A stretch of DNA of 34,705 bases from an uncultured Oscillospiraceae bacterium (lineage in GTDB: Bacteria; Bacillota; Clostridia; Oscillospirales; Oscillospiraceae), in contig CAKTGM010000019.1 of NCBI GenBank assembly GCA_934561515.1, positions 1 through 34,705 of the forward strand, given 5' to 3'. Numbering within the stretch: position 1 is the stretch's first letter; the number at the start of each line of letters is the position of its first letter. Positions 7,601-15,742 of this stretch are shown piece by piece. Both the position numbers and the translations under genes were made by a program. The notes below the pieces were generated by a model. That model was given only the letters and a program-made list of their open reading frames with translations. It made no database searches and had not been told where the DNA came from.

Positions 7601-10600
7601 TGGCCGGTCAGCGCTATATGCTGCACTTCACGGTCGATGCACTCTTCGGCGTGAAGGAGCTGCACGTTACCATGGGCGGTGAGGAGCTTACCTTCTCGGA
7701 GATCGACGGCCACTACACGGCTGTCATTCCCGCCGAGAACATCAAGGGTGAAAAGCTGACCGTCCGCGTCTATGGCGCTGACAACAAGGGCGTCGCCATC
7801 GACTCCACGGTTGACATCCACATCAAGGACGAGCCCGGCATCACCGACGTTCGCCCCATCGCAAACGCACAGACCAAGAGCGACAAGCGCCCCGAGATCT
7901 CTGCGGTGCTTGCAAACGTCGGCACGAACCCCACCATCACGATGAGCGTGAACGGCACGGACGTTGCCTACACCTATGAGAACGGCAAGGTCAGCTACAA
8001 GCCGGGCGCCGACATGGAGAACGGCCGTGTTTCCGTTACCATCACGGTTACCCGCGCTGACGGCAAGTCCGTCACGAAGACGTGGAACTTCGTTATCGGC
8101 GAGACCAGCTACCAGATGCTCTTCGGCCAGCTCCACTCCCACAACGGCGAGTATTCCGACGGTGCGGGCACGCTGGCCATGGCGCTGGATTATATCGCAA
8201 ACCTTCCGAAGAGCGCGAACGTTGACTTCGTCGCCTTCACGGACCACTCCAACTACTTCGATACGACCGACGCGCCCAACCCCGTCGAGGCGCTGCACGA
8301 CATGACCAAGGCGACTGCGTTCTCTCAGGAGCGCTGGTCGACCTACAAGAACACCGTTGCGCAGTTCAATGCGACCCATGAGGGCATCATCGGTCTTGCG
8401 GGCTTTGAGATGACCTGGTCCGGCGGCCCCGGCCACATCAACACCTTCGCAACGAAGGGCATCGTTTCCCGCAACAATAAGACGCTGAACAACAAGTCCG
8501 GCGACGCGGGCATGAAGGAGTACTACGCGCTGCTGTCGCAGGACGCGGGCAAGGACTCCGTCTCCCAGTTCAACCATCCGGGCACGATGTTCGGCAACTT
8601 CTCCGACTTCAACTACTGGAACCCCGAGGCCGACTCCCGTATGCACCTCGTCGAGGTCGGTAACGGCGAAGGCCAGATCGGTTCCTCCGGTTACTATCCC
8701 AGCTACGAGCAGTACACGCTGGCGCTGGACAAGGGCTGGCATCTGGCTCCGTCCAACAACCAGGACAACCACAAGGCAAAGTGGGGCAACGCCAACGATG
8801 CCCGCGATGTCATCCTTGTTGAGCAGGCCACGGAGGAGGGCATCTATGATGCGATCCGCAACTACCGTGTCTACGCAACGGAGGATAAGAACCTCGAGCT
8901 CGGCTATACGGTCAACGACCTGCCGATGGGCACCATCATTGAATCGGTCCCCGAGATGCTGAAGTTCGACGTTTCCGTCATGGACCCGGACGAGCACGAT
9001 TCCATCTCCAAGGTGGAGCTGATCGTCAACTCCGGTAAGGTCGCCTACACCTGGGACGATCCCGCGGAGCTTGCGAAGGGCATCCTCACGGTGGAGCTCA
9101 AGCCCGAGTATTCCTACTACTATGTCAAGGTCACGGAGGCCGACGGCGATCTCGCAGTCACCGCGCCTGTCTGGGTCGGCGAAAGCCTGCAGCTCGGCGT
9201 TACCGAGATGACCGCGGACTCCACCAACCCCATCGTCGGCGAAACGGTCACGCTCACGACGAAGCTTTACAACAAGGAAAGCTCCGACGCGCAGGTCAAG
9301 AGCGTTATCTACACCACCGAGGGCTCCAAGGTCCTCTTCACCGACACCACGCCGCGCGTCCTTTCTGCCGACAGCACCCTGAGCATCGACTGGAAGTACG
9401 TTGCCGAGCTTGCAAAGAAGACCAGCATTACCATGACGGTCGTGATCGAGATGGAGGGCAAGGAGTATACCTTCTCCGCAGCCGTCGATCTCGATGTGCA
9501 GGACGTCAGCAGCCTCGCCTATGTCGGCGTTGACGCTTCGCACAACAACGAGTATGTCTCCGGCTACAACAAGGGACTGATGGGCAACTTCACGGCGCTT
9601 GCCGCCGATTCCACGGTTCGCGTTGACCTGCTGGATACCTCCGAGAAGCTGATCGCCGCCTGCAAGGACGGCAAGTACGCGGCGCTTGTCATCACGCCGC
9701 CCTCCCGCCGCGTTGCGGAAGGCAAGGATTACAGCGAGGAAGAGCTCAAGGCGCTGGCCGAGTTCAACGCCGCCGGCGGCATCCTGCTGATCTCCGGCGT
9801 TGGCGACACCAACGACCAGCTTGCCGGTGCAAAGCACACGGCTGCAACGCAGAACGCGCTGCTTGAAAAGCTCGGCTCGTCCCTGCGTCTGTCCGACGAC
9901 GGGCTGTATGAAGACAACTCCTTCACCCTGACGCTGAACAGCTTCGGCAGCAGCGAGCTGGTGAAGGGCCTCACCACCGGCATCTCCTACTACGGCGGTT
10001 CCACGATCTACACGGTCAATGCTGCCGGCGCAGCCTCCGACAAGCTTCCCGCAACGGTTGCCGCCATGCTCTTTGCAAATGCCGCCGGCATCTCCGTTGA
10101 CAAGGACGGCGACGGCCTTGGCGGCGAGGCAACGCCGAAGTATGCCTATGCGGAAAATGACGCGCGCCTGCTCGTCATGGCTGCCGAGCAGCTGCCCGGC
10201 AAGGGCCTGATCGTTGTATCCGGCTCCACGTTCATGAACGACTTTGATCTGCAGATCCCCGCGGCCAACGGCAACAACGCGCTGATGCAGAACATCTTCA
10301 AGGCAGTCAATCCTGTGAAGATCACCCCGATCGCCGAGGTGCGCAAGCAGACGGAGTCCGGCTACAAGTACACCATCGAAGGCGTTGTCACCTCGAATGC
10401 CTCCGGCTATGATAAGACCACCGCGTTCTTTGACTGCATCTATGTACAGGATGCAACAGGCGGCATCTGCTGCTTCCCGATCGCCGGTGATTTCAAGCTG
10501 GGCGATGTTGTCCGCGTGACCGCCACGACGCACTTCTTCCAGGGCGAAGCGGAGCTCCAGGTCGTTTCGGCCGAAAAGCTGGGCGAGACCGCTCAGGTCA

Positions 10601-11559
10601 AGCCGACCGTCATCACGGCGGCACAGCTCAACAGCCGCTCCGCGGAGGGTCTGCTTGCAACGGTCAAGGGCACTGTGACGAAGATCACCGAGGCCAGCGG
10701 CCTGCCCGAGTCCATCTATGTGAAGGACGAGAGCGGCGAGGTCGCAAGAGTGTTCATCGACGGCTACATTTGCAGCCAGATGGAGATCGCAGGTCTGAAG
10801 GTCGGCTGCTCCATCGAGGCGACCGGTCTTGCGTCCTACGATGACACCTATGCCATCGAGAACGACAGCCACGCGCGTCTGCGCGTGAGAAACCGTGCGG
10901 AGATCATCTGCACGGAGAGCGCCAAGCCCATCGTGCCCGTGAATCCCGGAAAGCCCGAGGTCAAGCCGAATCCCGGCGTGATCGTCACTCCGGGCAGCGA
11001 CAAGCCGTTCTCCAACCCCTTTGCCGATGTGGCAAATGGCGCATGGTACTATGACTATGTCATGATCGCTGCCAGAAACGGTCTGGTCGAGGGCGACGCG
11101 TCCGGCAACTTCCGTCCGCAGGCGGGTCTGACCCGCGCGGAGCTGGTCACGCTGCTGTACCGTCAGGCCGGCTCTCCCGCCGTGTCCGGAAAGCCCTCCT
11201 TCACTGATACCACGCGCGAGTGGTATCAGACCGCCATCGCCTGGGCTGAGCAGAACGGCGTCAGCAACGGCCTTGGCAACGGCAAGTTTGCTCCGGATGC
11301 ACCTGTTACCCGCGAGCAGATGGTCACCATGATCTGGCGTCTGGCCGGCGAGCCGGCGTCCAATGCAGACCTCAAGTCCTTCAAGGATGCGGACAGCATC
11401 CCGGCATGGGCGCAGAACGCATTTGCATGGGCTGTCGAGCAGGGCATCATCAGCGGTACGAGCCGCCCGAACCAGACCGGCCTGTATCTTGCACCGCATG
11501 ATAACATCAAGCGCTGCGAGGCCGTGAAGATCCTGGTTGTTTACGCCAAGCTGAAGTAA
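4648..11559 (+). CDS. Giant SLH-anchored surface protein with PHP/CehA-type metallohydrolase domain
   Basis: Secreted protein of 2303 residues. Order of parts: signal peptide (1 to about 31-33, ending ASADA); five diverged beta-rich modules of about 150 residues (about 40-205, 241-405, 406-552, 652-815, 817-972), the first two separated by a Pro-Glu-Lys repeat linker (208-236); a chitobiase-C-terminal-like Ig domain (about 563-640); two Ig-like segments (about 975-1150); a PHP domain of the CehA/McbA type; a CARDB-like segment (about 1510-1620); a DUF4350/GATase-like segment (about 1623-1890); two OB-fold-like segments (about 1892-2088); and three SLH motifs (about 2122-2300). A full PHP metal set is visible: H1163, H1165, D1199-H1200, E1254, H1263, H1310, D1373 and H1375. 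SLH motifs normally bind pyruvylated wall polymer, so this is probably a wall-bound phosphoesterase or hydrolase. The substrate is unknown. RBS AGAGGAG lies about 7 bases before the ATG. Confidence 0.9.
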   Translation: MKNQHSRFLAWLLVFSMVLTMMPTMLITASADAPASTATWTKTELKNIKPTDTVAITMTRGEVTYALPTTIDAEKKAALALACTVEGDALTMSGTDAQYGWHITATEGGYYITTGENYLSLTTTAKAIVIGKDVQAVWTVNEQGYLNSDVVGNDGNPANRMLGVFVPTREGQAPDWRSYGAQNGGVPSNIKDETLNFWVLGGTGSVPTPNPEPKPEPTPNPEPKPEPNPDPKPNPAAGEAALLTELHSGDQVYICNPASSEKGKNRVMSGLGEDGKQFTSVEAEITGGVLSATAEMLALTVTMDADGSCTLRDENGNYLTVNGKNDMSLESTASEASTWTLETATDKEGNEIAGSFMVKSAATADEKDLYLECYKGNFTSYLFQSWSRPMYTMQFFAADKTSTGGFTTELTAGDKVVLYQPSSGMALSSAVADSEKKSNLVGTDVTVSDDGVLSGYAEENIWTVGVIEGEKGKQYTFENGGKYLKGKPVELTLSDKAFNWNLSAAEGTDMFFVKNFMSAQLGWSTESKSFYLGFNNEGATNNFGFRFYAVGNGGSGSGSVTKTVATPKASPRSGEVHNGDTVAFTCATEDATILYKTAGAADWTTYTAPIAITEDISFTVKAVKEGMSDSREVTFKYTVYVPPVLGEHKAQLVTDASTLSSGDRILVVVKDLDYAMGQTQKANNRDNAPVIKDESLGLLSYEPESAQIIQLESGIEDGTFSLYCLNGSSTGYLFAPLGSGAQGSNWLRTQDEKDINGSFTIDIAADTTAAITSKADKGSNTIRYNTAGIFSCYAPKGQKAVTIYRLLENNEKPGLPSEGEQVAIYNLLAKGVLSGMSGELSDIYGCTINATGAEIKNGKALCDNGAVIFTVSKSGEFYRFHNEAFGYLCSYGTGNNAYYSTELTDDANWTLEAYNGGYRMKSNAAFESKTQYLQYFSGGFTTWGMYNVTDRDVFTYHFYPCANTKLTDGVVNEPKAVFGNLADALAGQRYMLHFTVDALFGVKELHVTMGGEELTFSEIDGHYTAVIPAENIKGEKLTVRVYGADNKGVAIDSTVDIHIKDEPGITDVRPIANAQTKSDKRPEISAVLANVGTNPTITMSVNGTDVAYTYENGKVSYKPGADMENGRVSVTITVTRADGKSVTKTWNFVIGETSYQMLFGQLHSHNGEYSDGAGTLAMALDYIANLPKSANVDFVAFTDHSNYFDTTDAPNPVEALHDMTKATAFSQERWSTYKNTVAQFNATHEGIIGLAGFEMTWSGGPGHINTFATKGIVSRNNKTLNNKSGDAGMKEYYALLSQDAGKDSVSQFNHPGTMFGNFSDFNYWNPEADSRMHLVEVGNGEGQIGSSGYYPSYEQYTLALDKGWHLAPSNNQDNHKAKWGNANDARDVILVEQATEEGIYDAIRNYRVYATEDKNLELGYTVNDLPMGTIIESVPEMLKFDVSVMDPDEHDSISKVELIVNSGKVAYTWDDPAELAKGILTVELKPEYSYYYVKVTEADGDLAVTAPVWVGESLQLGVTEMTADSTNPIVGETVTLTTKLYNKESSDAQVKSVIYTTEGSKVLFTDTTPRVLSADSTLSIDWKYVAELAKKTSITMTVVIEMEGKEYTFSAAVDLDVQDVSSLAYVGVDASHNNEYVSGYNKGLMGNFTALAADSTVRVDLLDTSEKLIAACKDGKYAALVITPPSRRVAEGKDYSEEELKALAEFNAAGGILLISGVGDTNDQLAGAKHTAATQNALLEKLGSSLRLSDDGLYEDNSFTLTLNSFGSSELVKGLTTGISYYGGSTIYTVNAAGAASDKLPATVAAMLFANAAGISVDKDGDGLGGEATPKYAYAENDARLLVMAAEQLPGKGLIVVSGSTFMNDFDLQIPAANGNNALMQNIFKAVNPVKITPIAEVRKQTESGYKYTIEGVVTSNASGYDKTTAFFDCIYVQDATGGICCFPIAGDFKLGDVVRVTATTHFFQGEAELQVVSAEKLGETAQVKPTVITAAQLNSRSAEGLLATVKGTVTKITEASGLPESIYVKDESGEVARVFIDGYICSQMEIAGLKVGCSIEATGLASYDDTYAIENDSHARLRVRNRAEIICTESAKPIVPVNPGKPEVKPNPGVIVTPGSDKPFSNPFADVANGAWYYDYVMIAARNGLVEGDASGNFRPQAGLTRAELVTLLYRQAGSPAVSGKPSFTDTTREWYQTAIAWAEQNGVSNGLGNGKFAPDAPVTREQMVTMIWRLAGEPASNADLKSFKDADSIPAWAQNAFAWAVEQGIISGTSRPNQTGLYLAPHDNIKRCEAVKILVVYAKLK

Positions 11560-11583
11560 GCCTGCAAAGCTGAAAAACCAAAC

Positions 11584-11620
11584 GTCCCACCCTGCGTTCG
11601 CGCAGGGTGGGACAAGGTCT
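11584..11620 (+). terminator. Probable terminator of the surface-protein gene
   Basis: Perfect 13-bp GC-rich stem GTCCCACCCTGCG (11584-11596) / CGCAGGGTGGGAC (11601-11613) with a TTCG loop, 24 bp after the stop codon. The tail (AAGGTCTTT) is poor in T, so termination efficiency is uncertain. Confidence 0.65.
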
Positions 11621-11646
11621 TTGGCACAGATACCTCCTTTCAAGCA

Positions 11647-11667
11647 GGCATCCGTCCGGCGGATGCC
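11647..11667. repeat. Small inverted repeat before the YibE/F gene
   Basis: GGCATCCG (11647-11654) and CGGATGCC (11660-11667), loop of 5 nt. TTGACA follows at 11671-11676 but no good -10 hexamer sits at the right distance before the ATG at 11706, so I cannot assign a promoter here. The gene may be read from upstream or from a weak start. Confidence 0.45.
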
Positions 11668-11705
11668 CGTTTGACAGAATGTATTTTGCCGAATAGGGGA
11701 ATAAA

Positions 11706-12893
11706 ATGAAGAAAAAGAGCAATTTCATCAGTCGTCCCGATCGCAGCACCGCCGCGTCCGCGCTGGTCGTCGTGCTGATTCTGGGAATATTTGCATCGCT
11801 GTACTTCTATGCGCACGATGGGAACGAAGCTGCGCTGAAGCCCAAGGAATACGCAGAGTATGAAAAGGGACGCGTTACGGAGATCTTGATGGACAACTGC
11901 GAGATCAGCGAGGTGGCGGAAAACGCCTATCGCGGCGACCAGAAGCTTCTTGTCGAAGTCGCCTCCGGCCGGTATAAAGGCGAAACCATGCTGGTTTCCG
12001 GCTTCGTCGGACCCATCTACGGCGAGCCTGCAAAGGTCGGGCAGAGCCTTGTGCTGTGCATCAACACCTATGCGGACGGCAGCCACACGGCCACCGTGTA
12101 TGAGTACAACCGGACGCCCATCGTCTTTCTGGTGCTTGGCATATTTGTGCTGGTGACGATTGCGGTGGGCGGGCGCACCGGCGCGAAATCCGTGCTCGGC
12201 CTGATCCTCACCATGGTCGTGATCCTGACGGTGTTCCTGCCGCTTTTGATGAAGGGCTGGCGGCCGATCCCCACCTCGTTCCTGCTCTGCTCGCTGGTCG
12301 CGGTCGCGTGCTTCGTCATTCTGGGCGGATGCAGCAAAAAAGTCCTCTGCGCGTGCATCGGAACGATCGGCGGCGTCGCGCTTTCCATGCTCTTCGGCAT
12401 CCTGACGCAGAGGCTGCTGCATCTGGACGGACTGCGCGCGACCGACGCCGAAGCGCTTTTGCAGCTTCGTCAGACGGGCACGCCCGTTCACATCAGAGGC
12501 CTGCTTGTCGCAGGCGTCATCATTTCCGCTCTGGGCGCTGTCATGGACGTTGCGATGTCCATCGCTTCGGCGCAGTCGGAGCTAAAAAAGGTCGACCCGG
12601 ACCTCTCGGCGCGGGCGCTGTGGCGCTCCGGCATGAACATTGGACGCGATATGGTCGGCACGATGACCAATACGCTGATCCTTGCGATTCTGGGCAGCGG
12701 CATGGTGCTGATCCTCTATCTCTATTCGCTGGATCTCTCGTGGTATCAGCTGATGGCCTCCAGCTACATTGCCATCGAGCTCATCAGCTCTGTCTCCAGC
12801 GCGATCGGCGTTATCCTCGCCGTTCCTCTGACAAATGCCGCCGGAGCACTGCTCTATACCGCGCGTGCAAAAAATGCCGAAAACAAAAAATGA
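11706..12893 (+). CDS. YibE/F family multi-pass membrane protein
   Basis: Integral membrane protein of 395 residues of the YibE/F family. An N-terminal membrane segment (about 18-36) is followed by an extracytoplasmic beta-rich domain (about 45-135, containing VLCINTYADGSHTATVYEYNR) and then about seven hydrophobic segments. The family core GAVMDVAMSIASAQSEL is followed by the RSGMNIGRDMVGTMTNTLILA stretch typical of the family. No transport substrate or reaction is established for it. The RBS-like TAGGGG precedes the ATG by about 6 bases. It stands alone between two terminators and its neighbours give no functional hint. Confidence 0.88.
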   Translation: MKKKSNFISRPDRSTAASALVVVLILGIFASLYFYAHDGNEAALKPKEYAEYEKGRVTEILMDNCEISEVAENAYRGDQKLLVEVASGRYKGETMLVSGFVGPIYGEPAKVGQSLVLCINTYADGSHTATVYEYNRTPIVFLVLGIFVLVTIAVGGRTGAKSVLGLILTMVVILTVFLPLLMKGWRPIPTSFLLCSLVAVACFVILGGCSKKVLCACIGTIGGVALSMLFGILTQRLLHLDGLRATDAEALLQLRQTGTPVHIRGLLVAGVIISALGAVMDVAMSIASAQSELKKVDPDLSARALWRSGMNIGRDMVGTMTNTLILAILGSGMVLILYLYSLDLSWYQLMASSYIAIELISSVSSAIGVILAVPLTNAAGALLYTARAKNAENKK

Positions 12894-12932
12894 GCGAGGG
12901 GGAGCGGAGAAATCCGCTCCCTCGTTCCTTTT
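12894..12932 (+). terminator. Intrinsic terminator after the YibE/F gene
   Basis: Stem GGAGCGGA (12901-12908) / TCCGCTCC (12913-12920), extended imperfectly by GAG/CTC outside it, GAAA loop, then TTCCTTTT. It begins right at the stop codon of the gene. Confidence 0.75.
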
Positions 12933-12973
12933 GCCGCCTTGCGCCGGGAACGAACTGCCCCTGCTCGGCGGCA

Positions 12974-13014
12974 GGAAAAAGCCATCGACACCGGTTCACC
13001 GATGCCGATGGCTT
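12974..13014 (-). terminator. Terminator of the membrane protein-lplA-MBL operon
   Basis: On the minus strand, 9-bp stem AAGCCATCG / CGATGGCTT (13014-13006 and 12987-12979) with an 18-nt loop, continuing into a T-run (A12976-A12980 on the plus strand). It lies about 45 bp after the stop of the MBL-fold gene. Confidence 0.72.
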
Positions 13015-13058
13015 GTATGATACTTGGGGAGAGATGATTTTTGCGCCACAGCTGCTGT

Positions 13059-13817
13059 TCATGGCAGGATGAGCTGCTGCAGCGGCTCGCTCAGGACCGT
13101 GACGCGCGAGGGCTTATCCCATCGGGAGGCGTGGAGGAAAACGGAGGAGCGCATATTCATTGTGTCATCCGCGGCAAAGGGAATGTGGTAGACGCAGAGC
13201 TGTTTTGTGTGCAGCTCACCCTTAAAAAAGCGGTTCGAGAGGAGAGCCGAGAAGAACAGAGGGTTCACGAAAGCGGCATCGATCGGAACGCTGTCAAGAA
13301 GCGACAGCGTTTCGCAGGTGTAGTCAACATCGGCGGTCACCAGAAGGTTCTTCGTGCCGAACGTGAGCAGGAAGCAATCGTGCGGCACGGCATGGTAGCG
13401 CTTGTCCAGATGCCGCGTCGGGATCGCAAGCACCGATATTTCCGGCGTCAGCACATAGCGGACGGGAGCGCCGGTGCGAAGGGTCAGCAGGTGAGACCCC
13501 GCCAGCGCCGCCGCCTCCTCCGCGCCGGGGACGGACGGATCGCGCGGCATCATAACGACGGGCACAGGATGCCGGCGCAGGTATTGCAGCGTCATATCGG
13601 CGGAAAAATGATCCGGGTGCAGATGGGTGAAGAGCAGAGCGTCTACCCTTGAAAACTTGCCGGAGGCGGAAAGCATCTCCTGCCAGAGAGCGGGCGGCAG
13701 CGGACTGAAGGGGGCGTTCTCGCTGCGCTGCAGGGCGTCCAGCAGGATCGAATAGCCGTTGTATTGAACGAGCAGCCCCGCGTTGGCAAGCAGCGTGACG
13801 GTGACGGTTTTCTCCAT
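13059..13817 (-). CDS. MBL-fold (metallo-beta-lactamase superfamily) hydrolase
   Basis: Cytoplasmic protein of 252 residues with a metallo-beta-lactamase fold. The metal motif THLHPDH is at residues 64-70 (H65, H67, D69, H70). A later His (around TRHLDKRYHAVPHD) and the Asp in LLVTADVDY fit the remaining ligands, and the layout resembles UlaG-like or MBL-fold metal-dependent hydrolases. The substrate is unknown. An AGAGGGCGG ribosome-binding site precedes the ATG. It starts 11 bp after the lplA stop, so it is the last gene of that operon. Whether it has any link to lipoate metabolism cannot be told; this may be simple co-transcription. Confidence 0.85.
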   Translation of the reverse strand: MEKTVTVTLLANAGLLVQYNGYSILLDALQRSENAPFSPLPPALWQEMLSASGKFSRVDALLFTHLHPDHFSADMTLQYLRRHPVPVVMMPRDPSVPGAEEAAALAGSHLLTLRTGAPVRYVLTPEISVLAIPTRHLDKRYHAVPHDCFLLTFGTKNLLVTADVDYTCETLSLLDSVPIDAAFVNPLFFSALLSNRFFKGELHTKQLCVYHIPFAADDTMNMRSSVFLHASRWDKPSRVTVLSEPLQQLILP

Positions 13818-13828
13818 GCGCCGCCCTC

Positions 13829-14824
13829 TTATGAGCAGAGGAGCTGCATCAGCGCCTCGTTGGTGAGGCCGACGATGTACCGCGAGACGTCAACGCCTTG
13901 CAGCGCTTTTTCGAAGCCCTGCGCATCGGGGGAAAGCCCGATGAAGCGGGCCGAGAGCTGTTCAGGCTCAGAAACGCTGAAAAAGTCCCCGTAGAAGCGC
14001 ATTTCGGAAATGAGACCGCCGGAAACGCTGATGCGGACCTCGACGGTGCCGCAGCCCTCGATGCGCGCGCGGCGCTCGATCGTGCAGGCGGGGGAGAAGC
14101 CGTAGTTCCACTCCCATGTGCCGTAGCGCTCGGCGCGCAGCTTTTCGATGGCGGCAAGATCGGAAGCGGAGAAGACGTAGGCCTCGCCGCCAACGCTTTG
14201 CGCAATGTCGGCAAGGAGCGCGCTGCGGAACTCCGGCAGGGAGACGGGCGCGGGGAGATACGCGGCAACGTTCGTGACGCGGCTGCGAACGGACTTTGAC
14301 GCCTTGGACTGGAACTTGCTCTCGTCCACCTGAAGGGCGTTTGAGACGACGGAGAGGTCGGAATCAAAGAGGATCGTTCCGTGGTGCATGATGCGGCCCT
14401 GCTTGAGATACTGGGAGTTGCCGGAGAATTTCCGGCCGTCGATGGTCATGTCGTTGCGGCCGTTGACCTCTGCGGTGACGCCGAATCTGGCAAGGGTGCG
14501 GATGACGGGCTCGCAGAAGATCGTGAAGTTCAGCGTCGAGAGCGTGCCGGCGTCGGCGATGAAGGTGAAGTTGAGGTTGCCGAGGTCGTGATAAACAGCG
14601 CCGCCGCCGGAAAGACGGCGCACCACGCGGATTCCGTGCTCCTTCACATAGACGTCGTTGATCTCGGCAAAGGTGTTCTGGTATTTGCCGACGATGATGG
14701 CGTTGTCGTTCTGCCAGAGCATAAAGTATGCGCGGTCGCGCGGCAGCGCGTCGAACACATACTGCTCGGCGGCCAGATTGAAGGCGGGGTCGGTGGTCGT
14801 GAGGTCAAGGTAGGAGAGTTTCAT
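13829..14824 (-). CDS. lplA: Lipoate-protein ligase A
   Basis: Protein of 331 residues matching full-length LplA with catalytic and accessory C-terminal domains. It activates free lipoate with ATP and attaches it to a lysine of lipoyl domains. Motifs are the lipoyl-AMP loop RRLSGGGAVYHDLGNLNFTF (from residue 69), GRNDMTIDGRKFSGNSQ (about 122-138, including the family lysine K132), and MHHGTILFDSDL (146-157). The ATG overlaps the stop of the upstream membrane-protein gene (ATGA), so it is translationally coupled. Two lipoyl domains are encoded about 9 kb away in the dehydrogenase operon (E2 and E3), which makes this the likely source of their lipoylation by salvage. No lipoate synthase is in the window. 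Confidence 0.93.
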   Translation of the reverse strand: MKLSYLDLTTTDPAFNLAAEQYVFDALPRDRAYFMLWQNDNAIIVGKYQNTFAEINDVYVKEHGIRVVRRLSGGGAVYHDLGNLNFTFIADAGTLSTLNFTIFCEPVIRTLARFGVTAEVNGRNDMTIDGRKFSGNSQYLKQGRIMHHGTILFDSDLSVVSNALQVDESKFQSKASKSVRSRVTNVAAYLPAPVSLPEFRSALLADIAQSVGGEAYVFSASDLAAIEKLRAERYGTWEWNYGFSPACTIERRARIEGCGTVEVRISVSGGLISEMRFYGDFFSVSEPEQLSARFIGLSPDAQGFEKALQGVDVSRYIVGLTNEALMQLLCS

Positions 14825-15546
14825 AGCGAGTAATCATTCCTTTCGGCGATGACGGTGTACAGGACGGGGATGAGCAGCGCGGCGATGGCGAGCGGCGCGG
14901 CGGCGAGCATGAACCGGTCGGAGAGCATGGCGCCGGCGATGCAGACGAGCCCGGCAGCAAAATACACAAACGCGGCAGCGACGTGTGATTTTGCCCACAC
15001 CGCGTCGCTGCATTCGGCGGAGGAAAAGCGCAGCGGAGCCCACGCGTCGCGCGGACAGTCAAAGGAGCACGCGCCCAGCAGCAGCAGCCCCAGCCCGAGC
15101 AGGATCGGCAGATATGCATAGACCGTCGGGGAGAGCTTTGCCGCGCGGAGCGTCCAAAAATAGGTGAGCGGGGCGGAGATGATGGGGAAGAACCAGCGGC
15201 CGAAGATGCGCACGGGAGGCTTCGGCAGCGTCATGCGCTGCTGGTTGAGCCAGAGCTGCCCGTGGCAGATCAGGTTCAGCAGGCAGAAGAGGCCGGGGAT
15301 CAGGAAGAACAGCGCCCAGCGCGGCAGGGAATCATCCTGCCCATTTACCCCGATGAGACCGGTCTCGATGAGCACGGGGACCGCGCTCCAGAAGCGGAGG
15401 GCGAGCAGCATCGGGCAGAGGCAGGCGAGCGTCGTCACGCAGAGCAGCGCGAGCGCCTTCGGGGAGGAGACGTGCTTGCCGAGGCGCTTGACAAGGTCTT
15501 CCGGCAGGGGGCCGTCGGGAACGGCAGAATTTTTTCGCAAGGACAT
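14821..15546 (-). CDS. Multi-pass membrane protein, possibly DUF1648/SdpI-like
   Basis: Protein of 241 residues with about six hydrophobic segments (around 30-55, 72-95, 118-135, 143-160, 190-207 and 213-232 by eye). The segment with DAVWAKSHVAAAFVYFAAG near residue 185 is reminiscent of the SdpI-type motif, but I am not certain of the family. The frame opens at GTG 15552, but ATG 15546 has GGAGG 6 bases upstream and is preferred. It is first in the operon with lplA and the MBL-fold gene and lies directly behind the promoter at 15581-15609. Its place before lplA allows a role in lipoate or small-molecule uptake, but that is only a guess. Confidence 0.75.
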   Translation of the reverse strand: MSLRKNSAVPDGPLPEDLVKRLGKHVSSPKALALLCVTTLACLCPMLLALRFWSAVPVLIETGLIGVNGQDDSLPRWALFFLIPGLFCLLNLICHGQLWLNQQRMTLPKPPVRIFGRWFFPIISAPLTYFWTLRAAKLSPTVYAYLPILLGLGLLLLGACSFDCPRDAWAPLRFSSAECSDAVWAKSHVAAAFVYFAAGLVCIAGAMLSDRFMLAAAPLAIAALLIPVLYTVIAERNDYSL

Positions 15547-15580
15547 AGGCACCTCCGTAGGACTTTGGTATGATGGTATT

Positions 15581-15609
15581 ATTATAAAGCGGGGCGCAGA
15601 AAAAGTAAA
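15581..15609 (-). promoter_or_regulatory. Promoter of the membrane protein-lplA-MBL operon
   Basis: Minus strand: -35 TTTACT (15604-15609), 17-bp spacer, consensus -10 TATAAT (15581-15586). It is divergent from the GntR regulator promoter, about 60 bp away. Confidence 0.8.
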
Positions 15610-15646
15610 GGAGCAAAACGTATTTGCAAAATTGCACGATTTGCTC

Positions 15647-15676
15647 TTGCATTATCGGAAGATTTGAGTGTATAAT
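15647..15676 (+). promoter_or_regulatory. Promoter of the FadR-type regulator gene
   Basis: Plus strand: -35 TTGCAT (15647-15652), 18-bp spacer, consensus -10 TATAAT (15671-15676). The operator at 15700-15710 lies just after the expected transcription start near 15683, which fits autorepression. Confidence 0.8.
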
Positions 15677-15699
15677 GCTAAAATGGTCGGTCGGTAGTC

Positions 15700-15710
15700 A
15701 GGTCGGACCA
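15700..15710. promoter_or_regulatory. Operator 1, FadR/GntR-type (before the regulator gene)
   Basis: AGGTCGGACCA: GGT-NNN-ACC palindrome fitting the FadR-subfamily pattern TNGTNNNACNA except at its first base. Read on the minus strand it gives TCTGTTGGTCCGACC, matching operator 3 (TCTGTTGGTATGACC) at 13 of 15 positions. Extra GGTC half-sites lie just upstream (15685-15694). Confidence 0.65.
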
Positions 15711-15742
15711 ACAGACAGAAGCGAGAGCTTTGGAGGAACGAA

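Noticed and set aside
5851..11643. A 1930-codon open frame antisense to the giant surface-protein gene
   Set aside because: It mirrors the plus-strand gene and arises from its GC-rich third positions. It is low-complexity (Arg, Ala, Gly, Val, Asp), has no domain I recognise and no RBS, while the plus strand shows a signal peptide, PHP and SLH motifs.
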